A stretch of DNA of 64,000 bases, taken from positions 62,001-126,000 of the forward strand of contig JAAEAF010000406.1 in assembly GCA_011037195.1 (NCBI GenBank). The letters are read 5' to 3'. The DNA is from Triatoma infestans (lineage: Eukaryota; Arthropoda; Insecta; Hemiptera; Reduviidae). Positions within the stretch are counted from its first letter, which is position 1. Each line of letters opens with the position of its first letter. Shown here piece by piece: positions 33,626-44,954 of the stretch. A program made the position numbers and the translations under genes. The notes under the pieces are model-generated. The model was given only the letters and a program-made list of their open reading frames with translations, searched no databases and was not told where the DNA came from.

Positions 33626-34200
33626 TGTTTATTATTATTATACTAGGTTTTTAACTTCAATTATTAATGTGCGAAATTCTAAAAGTGTGTGATGAAAAAA
33701 TTGAGATTTTTAACTCCATCATGTCTTTTAGAGTTTTACAGCAAATTATAGAAAACCGGTTCAGTAAATCCCTGTTCAGAAAAACTTTAACAATTATCTT
33801 TCAAATTCGGAATTCAAAGCAGTACCTTTAGTGTATTTTTATGTAAGATTGGCGTTAGACTTGGTAATTGATACGTGGTACTTATATAGACAGATTCTGT
33901 AGAGTAGGCTATTAAACATATGCCACCACTTGACACTTATTGGTTTATTCGCCACTCATGTCTGCTTAATTAAACTTATCAGCTTAAATAGAAGTCGTGA
34001 AAGACATTCTTTGGTGGTAAAGCTTAAAGGTGTCAGTTTCTTTTCCCGAAAGAGGTAAATTCTCCAGCCACACAAGACAATAATTGTATAGGCTATCCAG
34101 TTATCAGGCTCATGTGATAGGTTTGTTTGTTAAGTTTACTTGCCCAATGAGAAGGCCTAAAGTCATTCATTTGGCCGCATTGCTTTATTTTATAGTAAGG
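33626..34200. other. spacer
   Basis: No gene or known repeat seen. Confidence 0.35.
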
Positions 34201-34212
34201 CTGGGCGAATAG

Positions 34213-35976
34213 TAGACGAACTCCTCTGCAAACTGGCGGATCTCGACATCTCCTGTCAGGGGTATGCCGATGATATCGTCATAATTGCTAGGGGTAAGTT
34301 CGAGGATACCCTCTGTGAAATACTACAGAGGGGTCTAGACATCACTAATAGATGGTGCCTTTCTGTGGGGTTGGGTATTAACCCAGCGAAAACCACGGTA
34401 GTTCCTTTTACAAGGCGCAGGGCTCTTCCACATCTGAAAAGTATCCAGTTAGCTGGAGTTGATCTAGAGTGGAAGAAGGAGGTCAAATATCTTGGGGTAA
34501 CTCTGGATAGTAAGCTTCTGTGGAATAGGCATGTTGAAATAACTGCCAGTAAAGCTACTCGCGCTCTCATGGTGTGCAGGAGGGTGGCGGGCAAGTCCTG
34601 GGGATGCCCTCCTCGAATTCTTATTTGGATGTACACTATGATGGTGAGACCTATTATCACCTATGGCGCAGTAGCGTGGTACAGCAGAGCAAAGCTCGAG
34701 AAGGTCAAGAAGACTCTTGACAAAGTACAGCGCCTTGCGTGCCTATGCACGACGGGAGCTATGAGGACGTGCCCTACAGCCGGGATTGAGGTTATTCTCA
34801 ATCTCACACCGTTCCACTTGGTGGTGGAGCGAGCGGCGAAGGGAGCCCTCCTCAGAATCTCTAGGGAGGGCAGGGGGGATGTGGGCTGGGGGTTGGGAGG
34901 CGAATGCCTCCTTCTGTAGGCTCCCTCCCCTGGGACTTTCCTAGAGATAGCATGACTAAGAAATATAGCTTCGTTAGGAATTTTTCTACGAAGCTAAGTA
35001 CGAAAGGAGAGTGAGCGATGGATCCGCCCTGGACAGTATTAGCAAGCATGCCATTAAGTGGTACACAGATGGGTCTAAGACCCTCGAAGGAACCGGTGCA
35101 GGAGTGTTTGGGCTTAGAATCAAACACTCAGAACCCATGGGTAAGTTTCCTAGCATCTTCCAGGCGGAAATCTACGCTATTGGAAGGTGCGCTCAGTTGA
35201 ACCTTGGTCGGGGATATCGGAATCAGGAGATTGTTATCCTATCCGACAGTCAGGCGGCCATTAAAGCACTGAGCTCTTACGTACTCAGTTCTAAAATGGT
35301 ATGGGATTGCCTAGGCAAACTTAATGAACTAGGCAGGAGCAATAAAGTTACCCTGCATTGGGTGCCGGGACATGTCGGCGTGGATGGTAATGAGGCAGCT
35401 GACGCCCTGGCAAAGGAAGGCGCTGTATCTCCTCTTATTGGGCCAGAGCCCTTTTGTGGAGTCAGTGACCAAGTATTTCTAGAAGAAATCAAGAAGGAGG
35501 AGGTGGCTAAAAGAGCTCGTCTCTGGAACACCATCCCGGGACTGAGGCAGGCCAAGGTCTATCTGGGCGGTTATAACCAGGAAAGATCGAAAGCCTTCAT
35601 CAGTCTGAGTAAGAATAGGATCCGTATTCTTACGGGATTCCTTACGGGGCATTGCAGACTCAGGGGGCACCTGAGAAAGCTTGGCCTAGTAGGTGACGGC
35701 ATATGCAGATTCTGTGGAGAGGCGGAGGAAACTCCGATACACCTCCTCACGGACTGTGATGCCGTCATTCAAAGAAGTTTTAGTAGTCTGGGCTGTTACC
35801 AGATAGGGGAGGAAGAAATACCTACCCTAGAACCTTCCAGGATCCTGAGATTTCTCAGGGAGTTAAACCTGGAGAGGGTGCTATAGATGAGCTAGCTCAT
35901 CTTCGGCACCAGGGGGGGTACAATAGATCAAGAATGGTCGCGGTACAGAACCCTAAGGAAAAAAAAAAAAAAAAGC
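34213..35976 (+). pseudogene. 5'-truncated LINE (family C): RT, RNase H and C-terminal motif
   Basis: The plus frame opens inside RT (from 34212 VDELLCKLADLDISCQGYAD, so the catalytic YADD box is kept) and runs through LSVGLGINPAKT, VKYLGVTLDSKLLWNRH and RPIITYGAVAWYS to a stop at 34919. After two frameshifts a second ORF (35011-35886) gives RNase H: WYTDGSKTLEGTGAGVF, FQAEIYAI, SDSQAAIKALSS, WVPGHVGVDGNEAADALAKEG. It ends with ILTGFLTGHCRLRGHL and CRFCGEAEETPIHLLTDC. A poly-A tail is at 35959-35974. Target duplication CTGGGCGAATAG at 34201-34212 and 35977-35988. The endonuclease is missing and the frameshifts kill it. Confidence 0.9.
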
Positions 35977-35988
35977 CTGGGCGAATAG

Positions 35989-36889
35989 CTATTAATCAGC
36001 ATTTTCGCCTGCCTCTAGCCAAACACAATTTTCCACGAAAATTGCTTGAAACAAAAAAATATGATAGTCATTTATGTGTGTAAATAATATAAATATAAAT
36101 AAATAATACTAATATACACCATTTCTTTGTTATATGTGAAAATTAGAAAATGGATAAATTATAATATATCATTTTTGGGTGATAAATTAATATCCTTGAA
36201 GTGTTCAATTTGAAACTAAATGTTTCAAAGATTTGACTGAAGTGGCTAGAATTAAGTGTCCGCCTTGGACTGCTCTGCAATAAACCTGTACATATTTACT
36301 CAATGCCTCCATAAATCATATAAAAAAATTTGTTCATGTTATTACCTACCATTTCTTAGTAATAAAACGTCTTAGTAAGCCAGTTTTATCAGCGCCCATC
36401 TCCCTTTCTCTCTCTACTCTAGGGTACGTAATCTTTAGTGCCTTGTCAGTTTATAACAACATAGGCTTGGCTTGCACCCAAGATTTTCTTCAAGACCTAC
36501 ATTGTTTTTTTTTTATTTTTTACTAAGACAAAATGGAAAACTAAATTATTCAAACTTCAATTTCAACCTTAAAATTCTATATATGATTGTATTCCACTTT
36601 GTATTATTTTTTTTTGTTTAGTTACAAAAACTTGTATAGAAGAAAATTTCATAATTTTATTAATCAATCAAATAGAAAAATTTACCTTCTCCAAAAACGT
36701 AGTCGAAAAACAAAATAATTTATTGTTTTATTCCTTATTTACTGAAATAATTGTTTTTACTTCACTGTAACCCTTACATTTAAATAATTTTTACTTTTCT
36801 TAAGGCAATATGAGATAGATAACAAGTTCAGGTTTTTTGTTTTTATTTTTTTATTTATTTTTTTTTTTTATTAAGAAATCCACAACTGT
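35989..36889. other. AT-rich spacer
   Basis: No supported gene. Several poly-T/A runs. Confidence 0.4.
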
Positions 36890-37690
36890 ACACACAGTAT
36901 TATAAGTGAATATGATAGTAGTCATATAAAAGGGCGTGAATGTCTTGTTAGGAGATGCTTCCCAGTGGAGGTACTCCGTAATTATTACTAAAAAATGCTA
37001 ACAAGAAGTTAGATGATCACGCGGCCAGTGGCGTTTCAGTCTCCTGGAAGGGTTGTGTGGAATAGAAAGAGAAGAGAGTTGTTGAACTAAAGGATTAGAA
37101 TGGTTGGATGTGAGGTCATGGAATTTCTTATAACGTAATTTTATAAACTGATGGACAAAAGGGATTTTGAGGTCAGTGTGAAGGGTTAAGTAGAAACATA
37201 GAACGGGGCATTGGTAAATCTTCTGAGGGTTTTGGATTGAAAAGCTTGAATGCTATAGTAGTTGGAATGCTTGGTCCGAACCCCAGACCTTGCATCCGTA
37301 TGTCCAGAGGGGCTTTATAATAGTGTTGTAGATAAGACTTTTGTTTTCAAAGGAAAGTATAGACCGTCGGTCAAGTAGTTTCGAGAGAAGTTTGTTACGT
37401 CTGTTTAGTTCAAGTCTTTTTTAATCATGTATGCGGATTCCAAGTAAGTCTTTTGTCTAGATAAAATCCTAAATATCGGACTTTGTCGACTGTCGGTATT
37501 ATGGTCCCATGAAAGAGGATGGGCGGGAGAGTAGCGCGACGGATGGTGAAGGAAATGCATTTGCTTTTAGTGTGATTAACCTTTATTCTCCACCGAATAA
37601 GCCAGGCTTGTAGAGAGATGATATGGGATTGCAGTGCACGGAATGCGGAAACAGGATCGGGATTTTGAGCAATAAGGTTTTTTTTTAAAT
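36890..37690 (-). pseudogene. jockey-type LINE, truncated RT C-terminal half
   Basis: On the minus strand: PVSAFRALQSHIISLQAWL, WRIKVNHTKSKCISFTIRR, VDKVRYLGFYLDKRLTWNPH (37440-37680), then after a frameshift LNRRNKLLSKLLDRRS, SLIYNTIIKPLWTYGCKVWG and a C-terminal NPSRRLKRHWPRD type ending near 37030. No RNase H follows, as expected for the jockey clade. The 3' end is a T-rich tract on the plus strand (36835-36880). A related fragment is at 63520-64000. Frameshifted, non-functional. Confidence 0.8.
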
Positions 37691-38164
37691 TTAAGTTTTC
37701 ACTTAAATTAGCAAGTGCTAACGTTCTGCACAAACGTACAAATGTTCTGCGTTTGCAAAACGAGAGTAAACGTTCTGCACCGGAATTCTCTAGAAAAATT
37801 ATATTCATATGTACAAATGGTTATATTTTTAGAATAGAAAATTTTTACTTAATAATATCATTATTTTTTTACTTTTTCTTATTCACAATAAGAAAAAGTA
37901 TTGCAATCGTATCAAATTTAACGATATCATGTCTTCACCGGAAATATACATTTTGATGCCTCTGTATCCGAAAAAAGTTTTTTTTTCATTAGAAATCGGT
38001 ATATCATAAATCAAAACAAGAAAGTTGTAGAAAGTTTAAACATGATGTTTTGTTTAAATTCTATCAGGGTTTTGGTCAACAAGTGGGGTAATTCGTACCA
38101 TGTTTCGAAATTTTTTTTTTTTTTTTTAACTTTTCTGCGATTCACTTTAAAGTTGGCGTAATAA

Positions 38165-38873
38165 TAATAATAATATTCTTTCTTTTTTTAAATTATTCAC
38201 AAATATTATACACGTATTTACATAGGAGTGCCTAGTATACACTATTATATCCAGCTAATCTGTAAAATACGATATTGATTTGTTTGTATTAGTTGAAAGT
38301 TTGGGAAAAAGGTCTAAAAAAATAAAACCCTAGCACTTACATATCTTTTAAATTAAGGAGTTAGGTATAACCCTCCTAGGTCTGTAATCACCGCTCAAGT
38401 CATAGTCCCTTATCTGTGTGCTTAGGTTATTGTGGCTTGCTTCACACCAGCTAAAGAATTTTAAGGCGACATTTTTTAATGTGATGTTCAATGTAGTCCA
38501 TTTTTGTGCTTAGATGGAGATCGGAAATATGGGTAAAGCGAGGCGAGGATGTCACCAATCTTATTTTGTGTTACTTGTAGTGAGGCAATGTTAAATCGAC
38601 ACTTCAGACTCCAAGAAGGGCAAGCATATAGTACCAAGGTTAAGACATATGTAATAAGCTACTACCTTGTAGTGGAGAAGATTATTTTCTGGCGAGAGTT
38701 TGAATCCCGACAAAGCAACGGGAATAACGTACGGATAGCTGCTTTCCCTTTATTGATTCTATACTTTAAACGAACTTTACTTAACTTATACTTTAAAGTC
38801 AGCTTCCGTGTCCTTAAAGTCAGGTATTACTCCGTGGTACTTAACAATAAGAGATCAAGATATAGTCCGCCTC
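38165..38873 (-). mobile_element. LINE 3' fragment inserted in the HINE
   Basis: Flanked by TAAAGTTGGCGTAATAA (38148-38164) and TAAAGTTAGCGTAATAA (38874-38890), a 17-bp target duplication with one mismatch, and a (TAA)n tail at the left, so the insert is on the minus strand. Near 38370-38470 the minus strand reads FFSWCEASHNNLSTQIRDYD then GDYRPRRVIPNSLI, like the end of an I/jockey ORF2. No intact ORF. Confidence 0.6.
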
Positions 38874-38892
38874 TAAAGTTAGCGTAATAACT

Positions 38893-39105
38893 AGGATATC
38901 GGTAAAGGATCTTAAGTTATGTTCTTTTAAGGTTTTGGTCCGATTTGTTCTGTCTGCGATGAAACTTAGATGGGTAAAACCTGGGCCTGGACTTTTGTTC
39001 CAGACCCAGTAGTTGTTACTCTTTAGGGGTAGCTATGTGGGGCCAGGGAGGCTTTGGATAGCGTAGGGTTTTGCCCTCCCCTTCCTTGAATAATAATAAT
39101 AATAA
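38893..39105 (+). mobile_element. LINE family A 3' tail
   Basis: Only the non-coding 3' end: GGATAGCGTAGGGTTTTGCC then (AAT)n. Perfect 13-bp target duplication TAGCGTAATAACT (38880-38892, 39106-39118). Confidence 0.85.
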
Positions 39106-39546
39106 TAGCGTAATAACTGCACATATAAAGAGCAATTACTTTTATTTGAAACACTTTTCCGATCCATAATTATATGTTGTGATTGCTCTTCTAAATTGTA
39201 CTTCTTGCAGACTAGTGACCATCTTTTTTGTCCTATTCTATGCAGATATGATTCTTACATACCGCATGCAGATTTACCCTTAACCTGCTTATATCAGTCA
39301 CTGGTGCTTATTAAATCAAGAGCCCTTAAACCTAGGGCGTTTGAGTAGCGTATGGATAATCAATTTTATAAAATTATCCTTTCCTATTGCTATTATATTC
39401 TTTCTGCCATTTTTTTTTTTTTTTTTTTAAAGTATTTCTGGTTATAAGAGTTGTAATATCAGAAAGTGGTAATTTACAGCATATTTCCTTTCCATCTTTA
39501 TGGCTCTTAATTCCCTTTTTACACGTCTCAGTGTCTAAAAATCGTA

Positions 39547-39900
39547 ATTTTTACTTTCTCTTTACTGCTGTTATTGTGTCAAATTTTCAAACTCAAACTT
39601 AATTCGGTTTCAAACATAAAACCGGTTTCAGTCAAAAATCCGTTAACCGGAATTACGGCTTTTATAATTTTTTTTTTTGGTTTGTACGATTTTCTTGAAA
39701 ACAGTTCAACGATTCTGCTTCACAGATTTAGGCAAAAGCTATGATAAAGAGCTTTTCCTCATATACTTTTTCTCATGTTTGGTGGAAAGAATTTTTCCCC
39801 CATTTCATTCTAGTTTATGTGAACCACCTGATACATTATGTGGGCACAACTAGAAAGTTACATACTATAACTCAAAACTGTACCGTATACCTGCTAAATC
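39547..39900 (+). mobile_element. degenerate HINE copy
   Basis: TTTTTACTTTCTCTTTACTG, GTGTCAAATTTTC and AACCGGAATTACG echo the family head. The later part is unrecognisable. Confidence 0.4.
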
Positions 39901-40689
39901 CAAAACATACTACCAACCTTCCTTTCTGTCTTGGCCTCTATAAAGAAATATTATCGTCGTTCCTATAATACTGTAACATGTTCCTCATAATAATCGTAAT
40001 CCATTTCTTCATTAGCTTTTTCAGTAAATAATAATATTATTTCTTTCTTTATAACATATGTCTTAATACATTAATGCTATAATAATTTCATATTATATTA
40101 TAAGAATATAAACCACACATCTTAAATAAACCCCTGTAACTGTTAACATAATGTAATACTGCAGTGATGCCATCTAACTACCCACCAAGTTACCTCTCAT
40201 CTTAATTACTAATTAAAATTATATCTTTCAGCTTCCTTTATATTTTTTTATAGCGCTTCACGTTTTTTTAAAAAAAATTAATTATTCATAATTATTAAGT
40301 TGTTAGAATGAAAGTGTTAACTGACAGATTTTCTTCAAATTTATAATATTTGAATACAATATTAGCTGCTCTCTGGTATAAATATAGTGATGGCTAGGGG
40401 GTACATGTTAGTTAGCACAATATAGGATAGTACCCGAATGTAATTACATTGAATTCTAGAATATAGCGCCTATATTAAAAACTCAATAACATTCGGAAAC
40501 TAATATAACAGATTCCACAAAACTTCTTAAAACTAATTTTCCCTGTTAAGTTGTTTAAATACTCACAAATCTTTTCTTACGTAATTTACGTTTAATCGAT
40601 TTTCTTAAAAATTTGGTATTATAGCAATATTTCTAATGCCCTTTAATATTATATTATAGGTAATTGAATTGTATATTTTACTGATGTGA
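39901..40689. other. AT-rich spacer
   Basis: No feature supported. Confidence 0.4.
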
Positions 40690-41150
40690 TATATCAGTCT
40701 ACACAACATGCTCCTTGTCACTCGCCGGCACCATCGTGTCAAGCACACCATCATGGAGCTACTCGAAGGTACAAAGGATTTTGTGTGCTACGAGGAGGTG
40801 CTTGCTGTCGATGACGCGGGGTCGACCCGGTATGCAGATATCCTGGCTTTCAGGAAGAGCAGCAAATTGGCATCCTGGATCCCACAATTAGATATTAGGC
40901 TAACGATCCTGATCAAGCGGAGAAAATCGATATGGAGAAGCGCCGTATCTATGAGAAATGCAACGCCTACTACCAGGAAAAGTACAGAGAGCACTTCGGT
41001 GATAAGAGAGTTCCAGGTCCGGGGATGGTTCGAGTGGAACCATACCGAACAGAACGGCAAAGTTTTTTGACACGATCGGTATCGACCAGAGCAAACTGAC
41101 GTCGCTCAGTGAGCTCATTCTTATAGACTCACTAGCGATTATAAAAAAAA
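40690..41150 (+). pseudogene. retroelement-type nuclease-like C-terminal fragment
   Basis: The frame from 40708 reads RRHHRVKHTIMELLEGTKDF then YADILAFRKSSKLASWI. After a frameshift near 40890 it continues DPDQAEKIDMEKRRIYEKC and YYQEKYREHFGDKRV, and after further breaks FFDTIGIDQSKLTSLSELI (41060-41130). The order (H-x-K start, RYAD, DP...E, VD.EKR.IY, Y..KY) is familiar as the C-terminal region of arthropod reverse-transcriptase-like proteins and looks like a restriction-type nuclease fold; that assignment is inference. GC-rich coding composition against AT-rich flanks. At least two frameshifts. Confidence 0.55.
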
Positions 41151-41384
41151 AACATATTTACTAACAGTGACTAATGATCTTTTATTAGGCTTAAGTTGAA
41201 TTAAGTGTTTTGTTCTTTTTTTATTCTCATAATGTGTATATATGTGTGTTTTTTATTTATCTTACTTTATTTTTATATGAATTGTCCTTGTTGATTGATT
41301 GGTACGCTGTGTTCTCTGCAACTGAACCTAGTTGAGCAGCCCCACATAGTTTTAAAAAATAAAGTGTATCTCTCCTAGCCAGTT

Positions 41385-41665
41385 AGGAAGGTATGACATG
41401 GAGAGGATGAACGAAGATGCTGAGGTGATGGATTTATTCCAGGGGCTGAACATTATTAAAATAATCAGGCTTGGCGAACTGCGCTAGGCGGGACTGAGAA
41501 TTGGTCGACGAAGAAAATCTGCAGAGAGTACTGAGTGTTGGTGTCGTCCCAAACTGCAATGGGCTGATGGGCTAGAAATTTGTTGGATATAAGAAACTAG
41601 ATTAAAGCTACCTCAGTATTGGGCTCTGCAAGAAGAAAAGGAAGAAGAAGGAACATTTTAGGGTT
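41385..41665 (+). pseudogene. RTE-like LINE tail, very decayed
   Basis: Readings such as LGELR*AGLRIG, RPKLQWADGLEI and LPQYWALQEEKE echo the RLRWLGH...RPRLKWLQDVEEDL...W...A..R.W tail of the copy at 23659-24234. Stops and frameshifts throughout. Confidence 0.4.
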
Positions 41666-41782
41666 GCAACTCCGTCAGTTCCTTCCAAAAAAAAAAAAAA
41701 GTTACGAATAAAAGTGATAGTCATTTATATTATGTGGCTATATGAGGTTTAAAGAAAAAAATATCAGTTGAATATGTGGATG

Positions 41783-42060
41783 GGTCCGCAATGCTTGATA
41801 ACATCTGGTATTTTATCCATCGTCTAGTAGTTGAAGTTCGACTTCAACGTAATGTTTCATGTTACACTCACACTTGTTGGTTTTGCAAGTAATATCATGT
41901 AATAGCAAAACCAACAAGTATGAGTGTAACAGAAACATTACGTTGAAGTAAACTCTCTACGCGAACTTGGTGAATTTGCTTTGACGATGGATGAAAATCC
42001 AAAACCGGTCAGGAACAAAATGAATATGCATGCTATGACGGATAAAATGCCAGATGAAAA
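41783..42060. mobile_element. palindromic element FB-1, copy 2 (left arm shortened)
   Basis: GTGGGTCCGCAATGCTTGAT...ATCTGGTATTTTATCC, then an arm missing ~60 bp, CTTCAACGTAATGTTTCATG inverted against AAACATTACGTTGAAG, then the right arm to GGATAAAATGCCAGATG. Flanked by HINE-like debris. Confidence 0.75.
41977..42016 (+). ncRNA. hammerhead-like motif in FB-1 copy 2 (core mutated)
   Basis: TTGACGA, T, GGAT-GAAA-ATCC, AAAACCGGTC: the first C of the core and the conserved G before AAA are both changed. Predicted inactive. Confidence 0.3.
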
Positions 42061-42766
42061 AAAAATCTCTGGTGCCTTTTTCGAGAAAATAGCGAAAAAC
42101 TTGAGAAAAAAATCATGCTAGATTTTGACTGAAACTTTTCATGTCAAATCTATTAAGTTAATATCAAGAATATTAAGTTAAAGCTTTTTGAGCAAGTTTC
42201 CGTTTTTTGAAACATTTTGGATTCCGGGAACCTTTTGCAGCAGTTACAGAAAGTTATTAATACATAAACAACAAATAGCAATAAAAGAAAGAAATTTTAT
42301 TACATAAACGTGACATTATTAAGGACTACCGCAAAATAATGTAACTTTGAAATTTTAATTACTAATATTTATTTATAACAAAGGAATAACAAATTTTATA
42401 GGATATAAAGGAAATATTTCTATAAAAAAAATCTGGTATGAAACACTCACACAACTTTCTCTCACTCCTGTTCTTAAAATTATAATTGACAAATTTTATA
42501 CTTTGTGTACCATGAAATTCGTCGAAAACTGAAAAAAAAACTGTTCAGTAAAAGCGCACTTCCGGTTTACTAATTTTTTTTTGAAACTCGGAATTTTTGG
42601 CCATCTATTTATTTCTAATTAATTTTATTTGGATGATAGAATTGTATAATCAACTATGATAGCGTTTTATAGAAAAACATAACCTCATTACTCCCCTAAA
42701 AGTGCCCTTAAATGAATTTTCCCAGAGAAATGTTTTAAATAAAAGTTGTAGATCTTTGTATGTTTA

Positions 42767-43256
42767 AGGCGCGTTTTCACGAGTCAAGTTTAGTTGTCCG
42801 ATTTTAGCTGATCAGCAAAATTTGAATGGGACTTGAATCAGTTTTGGTTTATATGTTTCAACTGAAATCGATCAAACCGTTTCAATAGCGACACGGGGCA
42901 CACTATGAATTGAAAACAAACTGAGAGGCCAATTGGGCGATTTGCAGGTTCACACATGTCAATACTTGAAAGATGGCGGGTTCAACTGAAAGATGCGTCA
43001 TTATTATTATTATTATTATTCGCAGAAGGGGAGGGCAAACCCTACGCTATCCAAAGCCTCCCAGGGCCCATATAGCTACCCCTAAAGAAAGATGCGTCAT
43101 ACTTGAACGATAAAGTTTGACTCGGTCAAACTTTTGTTGATCCACAAAAAAGTTGATCAACTTTATTGAAACTAAAGGTTCCCACTAGTTTTTTCATTCT
43201 ACTTCTGTTGATCAACTAAAATCAGTCAACTAAACTTGACTCGTGAGAACGCGCCT
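42767..43256. mobile_element. 490-bp MITE with TTA duplication (PIF/Harbinger-like)
   Basis: Termini AGGCGCGTTTTCACGAGTCA and TGACTCGTGAGAACGCGCCT. The inverted repeats extend ~50 bp (through AAGTTTAGTTG and GATTTTAG). TTA on both sides (42764-42766, 43257-43259). No transposase. Interior contains a LINE tail. Confidence 0.75.
43002..43088 (-). mobile_element. LINE family A 3' tail nested in the MITE
   Basis: 87-bp insertion: (TTA)n tail then AAACCCTACGCTATCCAAAG, the inverted 3' end of family A. Perfect 14-bp target duplication GAAAGATGCGTCAT (42988-43001, 43089-43102). Confidence 0.9.
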
Positions 43257-43912
43257 TTAGTTTATATTAGAAGTTTCAAGAAAATCGTCGTAGCCATTTT
43301 TGAGAAAATTGCACAAAAAAAAGTGAAAATATCATTTATTAAAGTGGTAAAGTAAACGCACTTCCGGTTATCCGATTTTTTTCCAAACTCGGAATTTCAA
43401 CAACATATCCAATTCTAATTAATATTATTCAGATGACAGAACTGTCTAATAAACTGAATTAGCACTTTAATGAAAACCTAACCCCACCCAAAAGTACCCT
43501 TAAATGCATTTTTCCGGAGAAATGTTTCAAATAAAAGTTTTAGCTCATTGTATGTGTAGTTGATATACCAAGTTTCAAGAAAATCGTTGGAGCCATTTTT
43601 GAGAAAATGTGCAAAAAAATAAAAAAAAAACCTACTTGGAATTTTGACGTATAACGTACTGCCAGATTCCATGGTGATACCTAAACGGAATATCAAGTTT
43701 GAACATTCTAGGGTTTTTCGTTTTTGAGCTATGCTGTTCACAAAAAATACATGCACACACACACACACACACAAACCATTTGCTAAAAACCACTTTTTTT
43801 TTGGACTCAGGGGACCTCAAAACGGATATTTCCGGTGAAAACTGGATATCGAAAATTTTACACGATTACAATACTTCCTCTTACTGGGGAGTAAGAAGAG
43901 AAAGTAAAAAGA

Positions 43913-44477
43913 AGTGATCTTAAATGCCCCTTTGTAAAGAATCCTGCTTAATTCTTGCTACAGAGCAGGCAGGCTACGGGTGGCTTGCTGGGGAAGGAAG
44001 CTAGCCCTTATATGCCCTAAATAATGAAATAGATTTCCATTCATTGGCGTGCCAGAGAATAAAATAGCAATTTCCTGCGGAAATTGAGGCCAACCTTCCC
44101 ATACGGTCCTCAAATAGCTACTTCTTCTTCTTTTTCTTCCAGGAGTCAGTGAAATAAAAAACCCTAAGATAATATTAAAAATGAAATGAGTGAGGGAGAG
44201 AGAGAGAGAGAGAGAGAGAAGAGAGGAGAGAGAAAAGAGAGAGAGAGAGATTCTGTCAAGCTTTCAACATGTAAAAACACTCGTTTTTTTTAGGCCTCAA
44301 TGTTACTGACTTTTAGCAATACGTTTTATTGTATTTCTTTTCTTTTATACACTTGATTTTAAATTAAATTTGTGTTCTATTCTTTATTCATTCCAGAATT
44401 TTTGTTATAGTAATTTCATTTCATATTTTTGTTTTCACTTTCCATTTAGATTTAAAAAAAGAAAGTGAAAATCATTT
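43913..44477. repeat. spacer with (GA)n microsatellite at 44188-44250
   Basis: An imperfect GAGAGA tract. Otherwise no supported feature. Confidence 0.5.
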
Positions 44478-44773
44478 TACTTTCTCTGACAGATGGCTGG
44501 GTGAGTGAAAGTATTGCGATCCTGTCCAATTTTTGAAATTGAGTCTTCACCGGAAGTACATACTTTGAGGACTCCCAGAGTACGAAAAAAAGTATTTTTA
44601 GCGACTAATATATATGTATGTTGGTCAGTGAATAAAATATCTCAAAAGCGAAAAATCGCGGTAAGTTCGAAATTGGTATTCCGTTTTAGTACATACTACT
44701 TGCCGTATCTCAAGAAAAAAAGTTTCGGACAAAATCCATCACAAACCGGGAATGAGACTTTACTGAATTTCCA
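44478..44773 (+). mobile_element. HINE/DINE-1-like 5' fragment in tandem with a full copy
   Basis: TTTACTTTCTCTGACAGATG, TCTTCACCGGAAGTACATAC, short microsatellite, first landmarks, then directly abuts the next full copy at 44774 in the same orientation. Confidence 0.65.
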
Positions 44774-44906
44774 TTTTTACTTTCTCTTACACCTAGTAAG
44801 AGGAAGTATTGTAATCGTGTCAAATTTTCGATATCGAGTTTTCACCGGAAATATCCGTTTTGAGGTCCCCTGAGTCCAAAAAAGTGGTTTTTATCAAATG
44901 GTCTGT

Positions 44907-44954
<48 letters not shown>

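Larger units (their letters stand above)
37856..39180 (+). mobile_element. HINE/DINE-1-like copy split by two LINE insertions
   Basis: Head at 37856 (TTACTTTTTCTTATTCACAA, TCTTCACCGGAAATATAC) up to 38164, and module continuation at 39106 (ATAACTGCACATATAAAGAG, ACTTTTATTTGAAACAC). The two inserts are listed separately. The 3' end is lost. Confidence 0.6.
42427..43912 (-). mobile_element. HINE/DINE-1-like element, complete, with a nested MITE
   Basis: Minus strand head at 43912 (CTTTCTCTTCTTACTCCCCAG), microsatellite (AC)n at 43753-43773, modules, and 3' end at 42427-42475 (AAAAAATCTGGTATGAAACACTCACACAA... on the plus strand is the inverted hairpin and T run, followed by CTTTCTCTCACTCC). Interrupted at 42767-43256. 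Confidence 0.75.

Noticed and set aside
40788..41118. Minus-strand ORFs of 90 and 72 aa
   Set aside because: Opposite to the coding-biased nuclease-like frame and without motifs.
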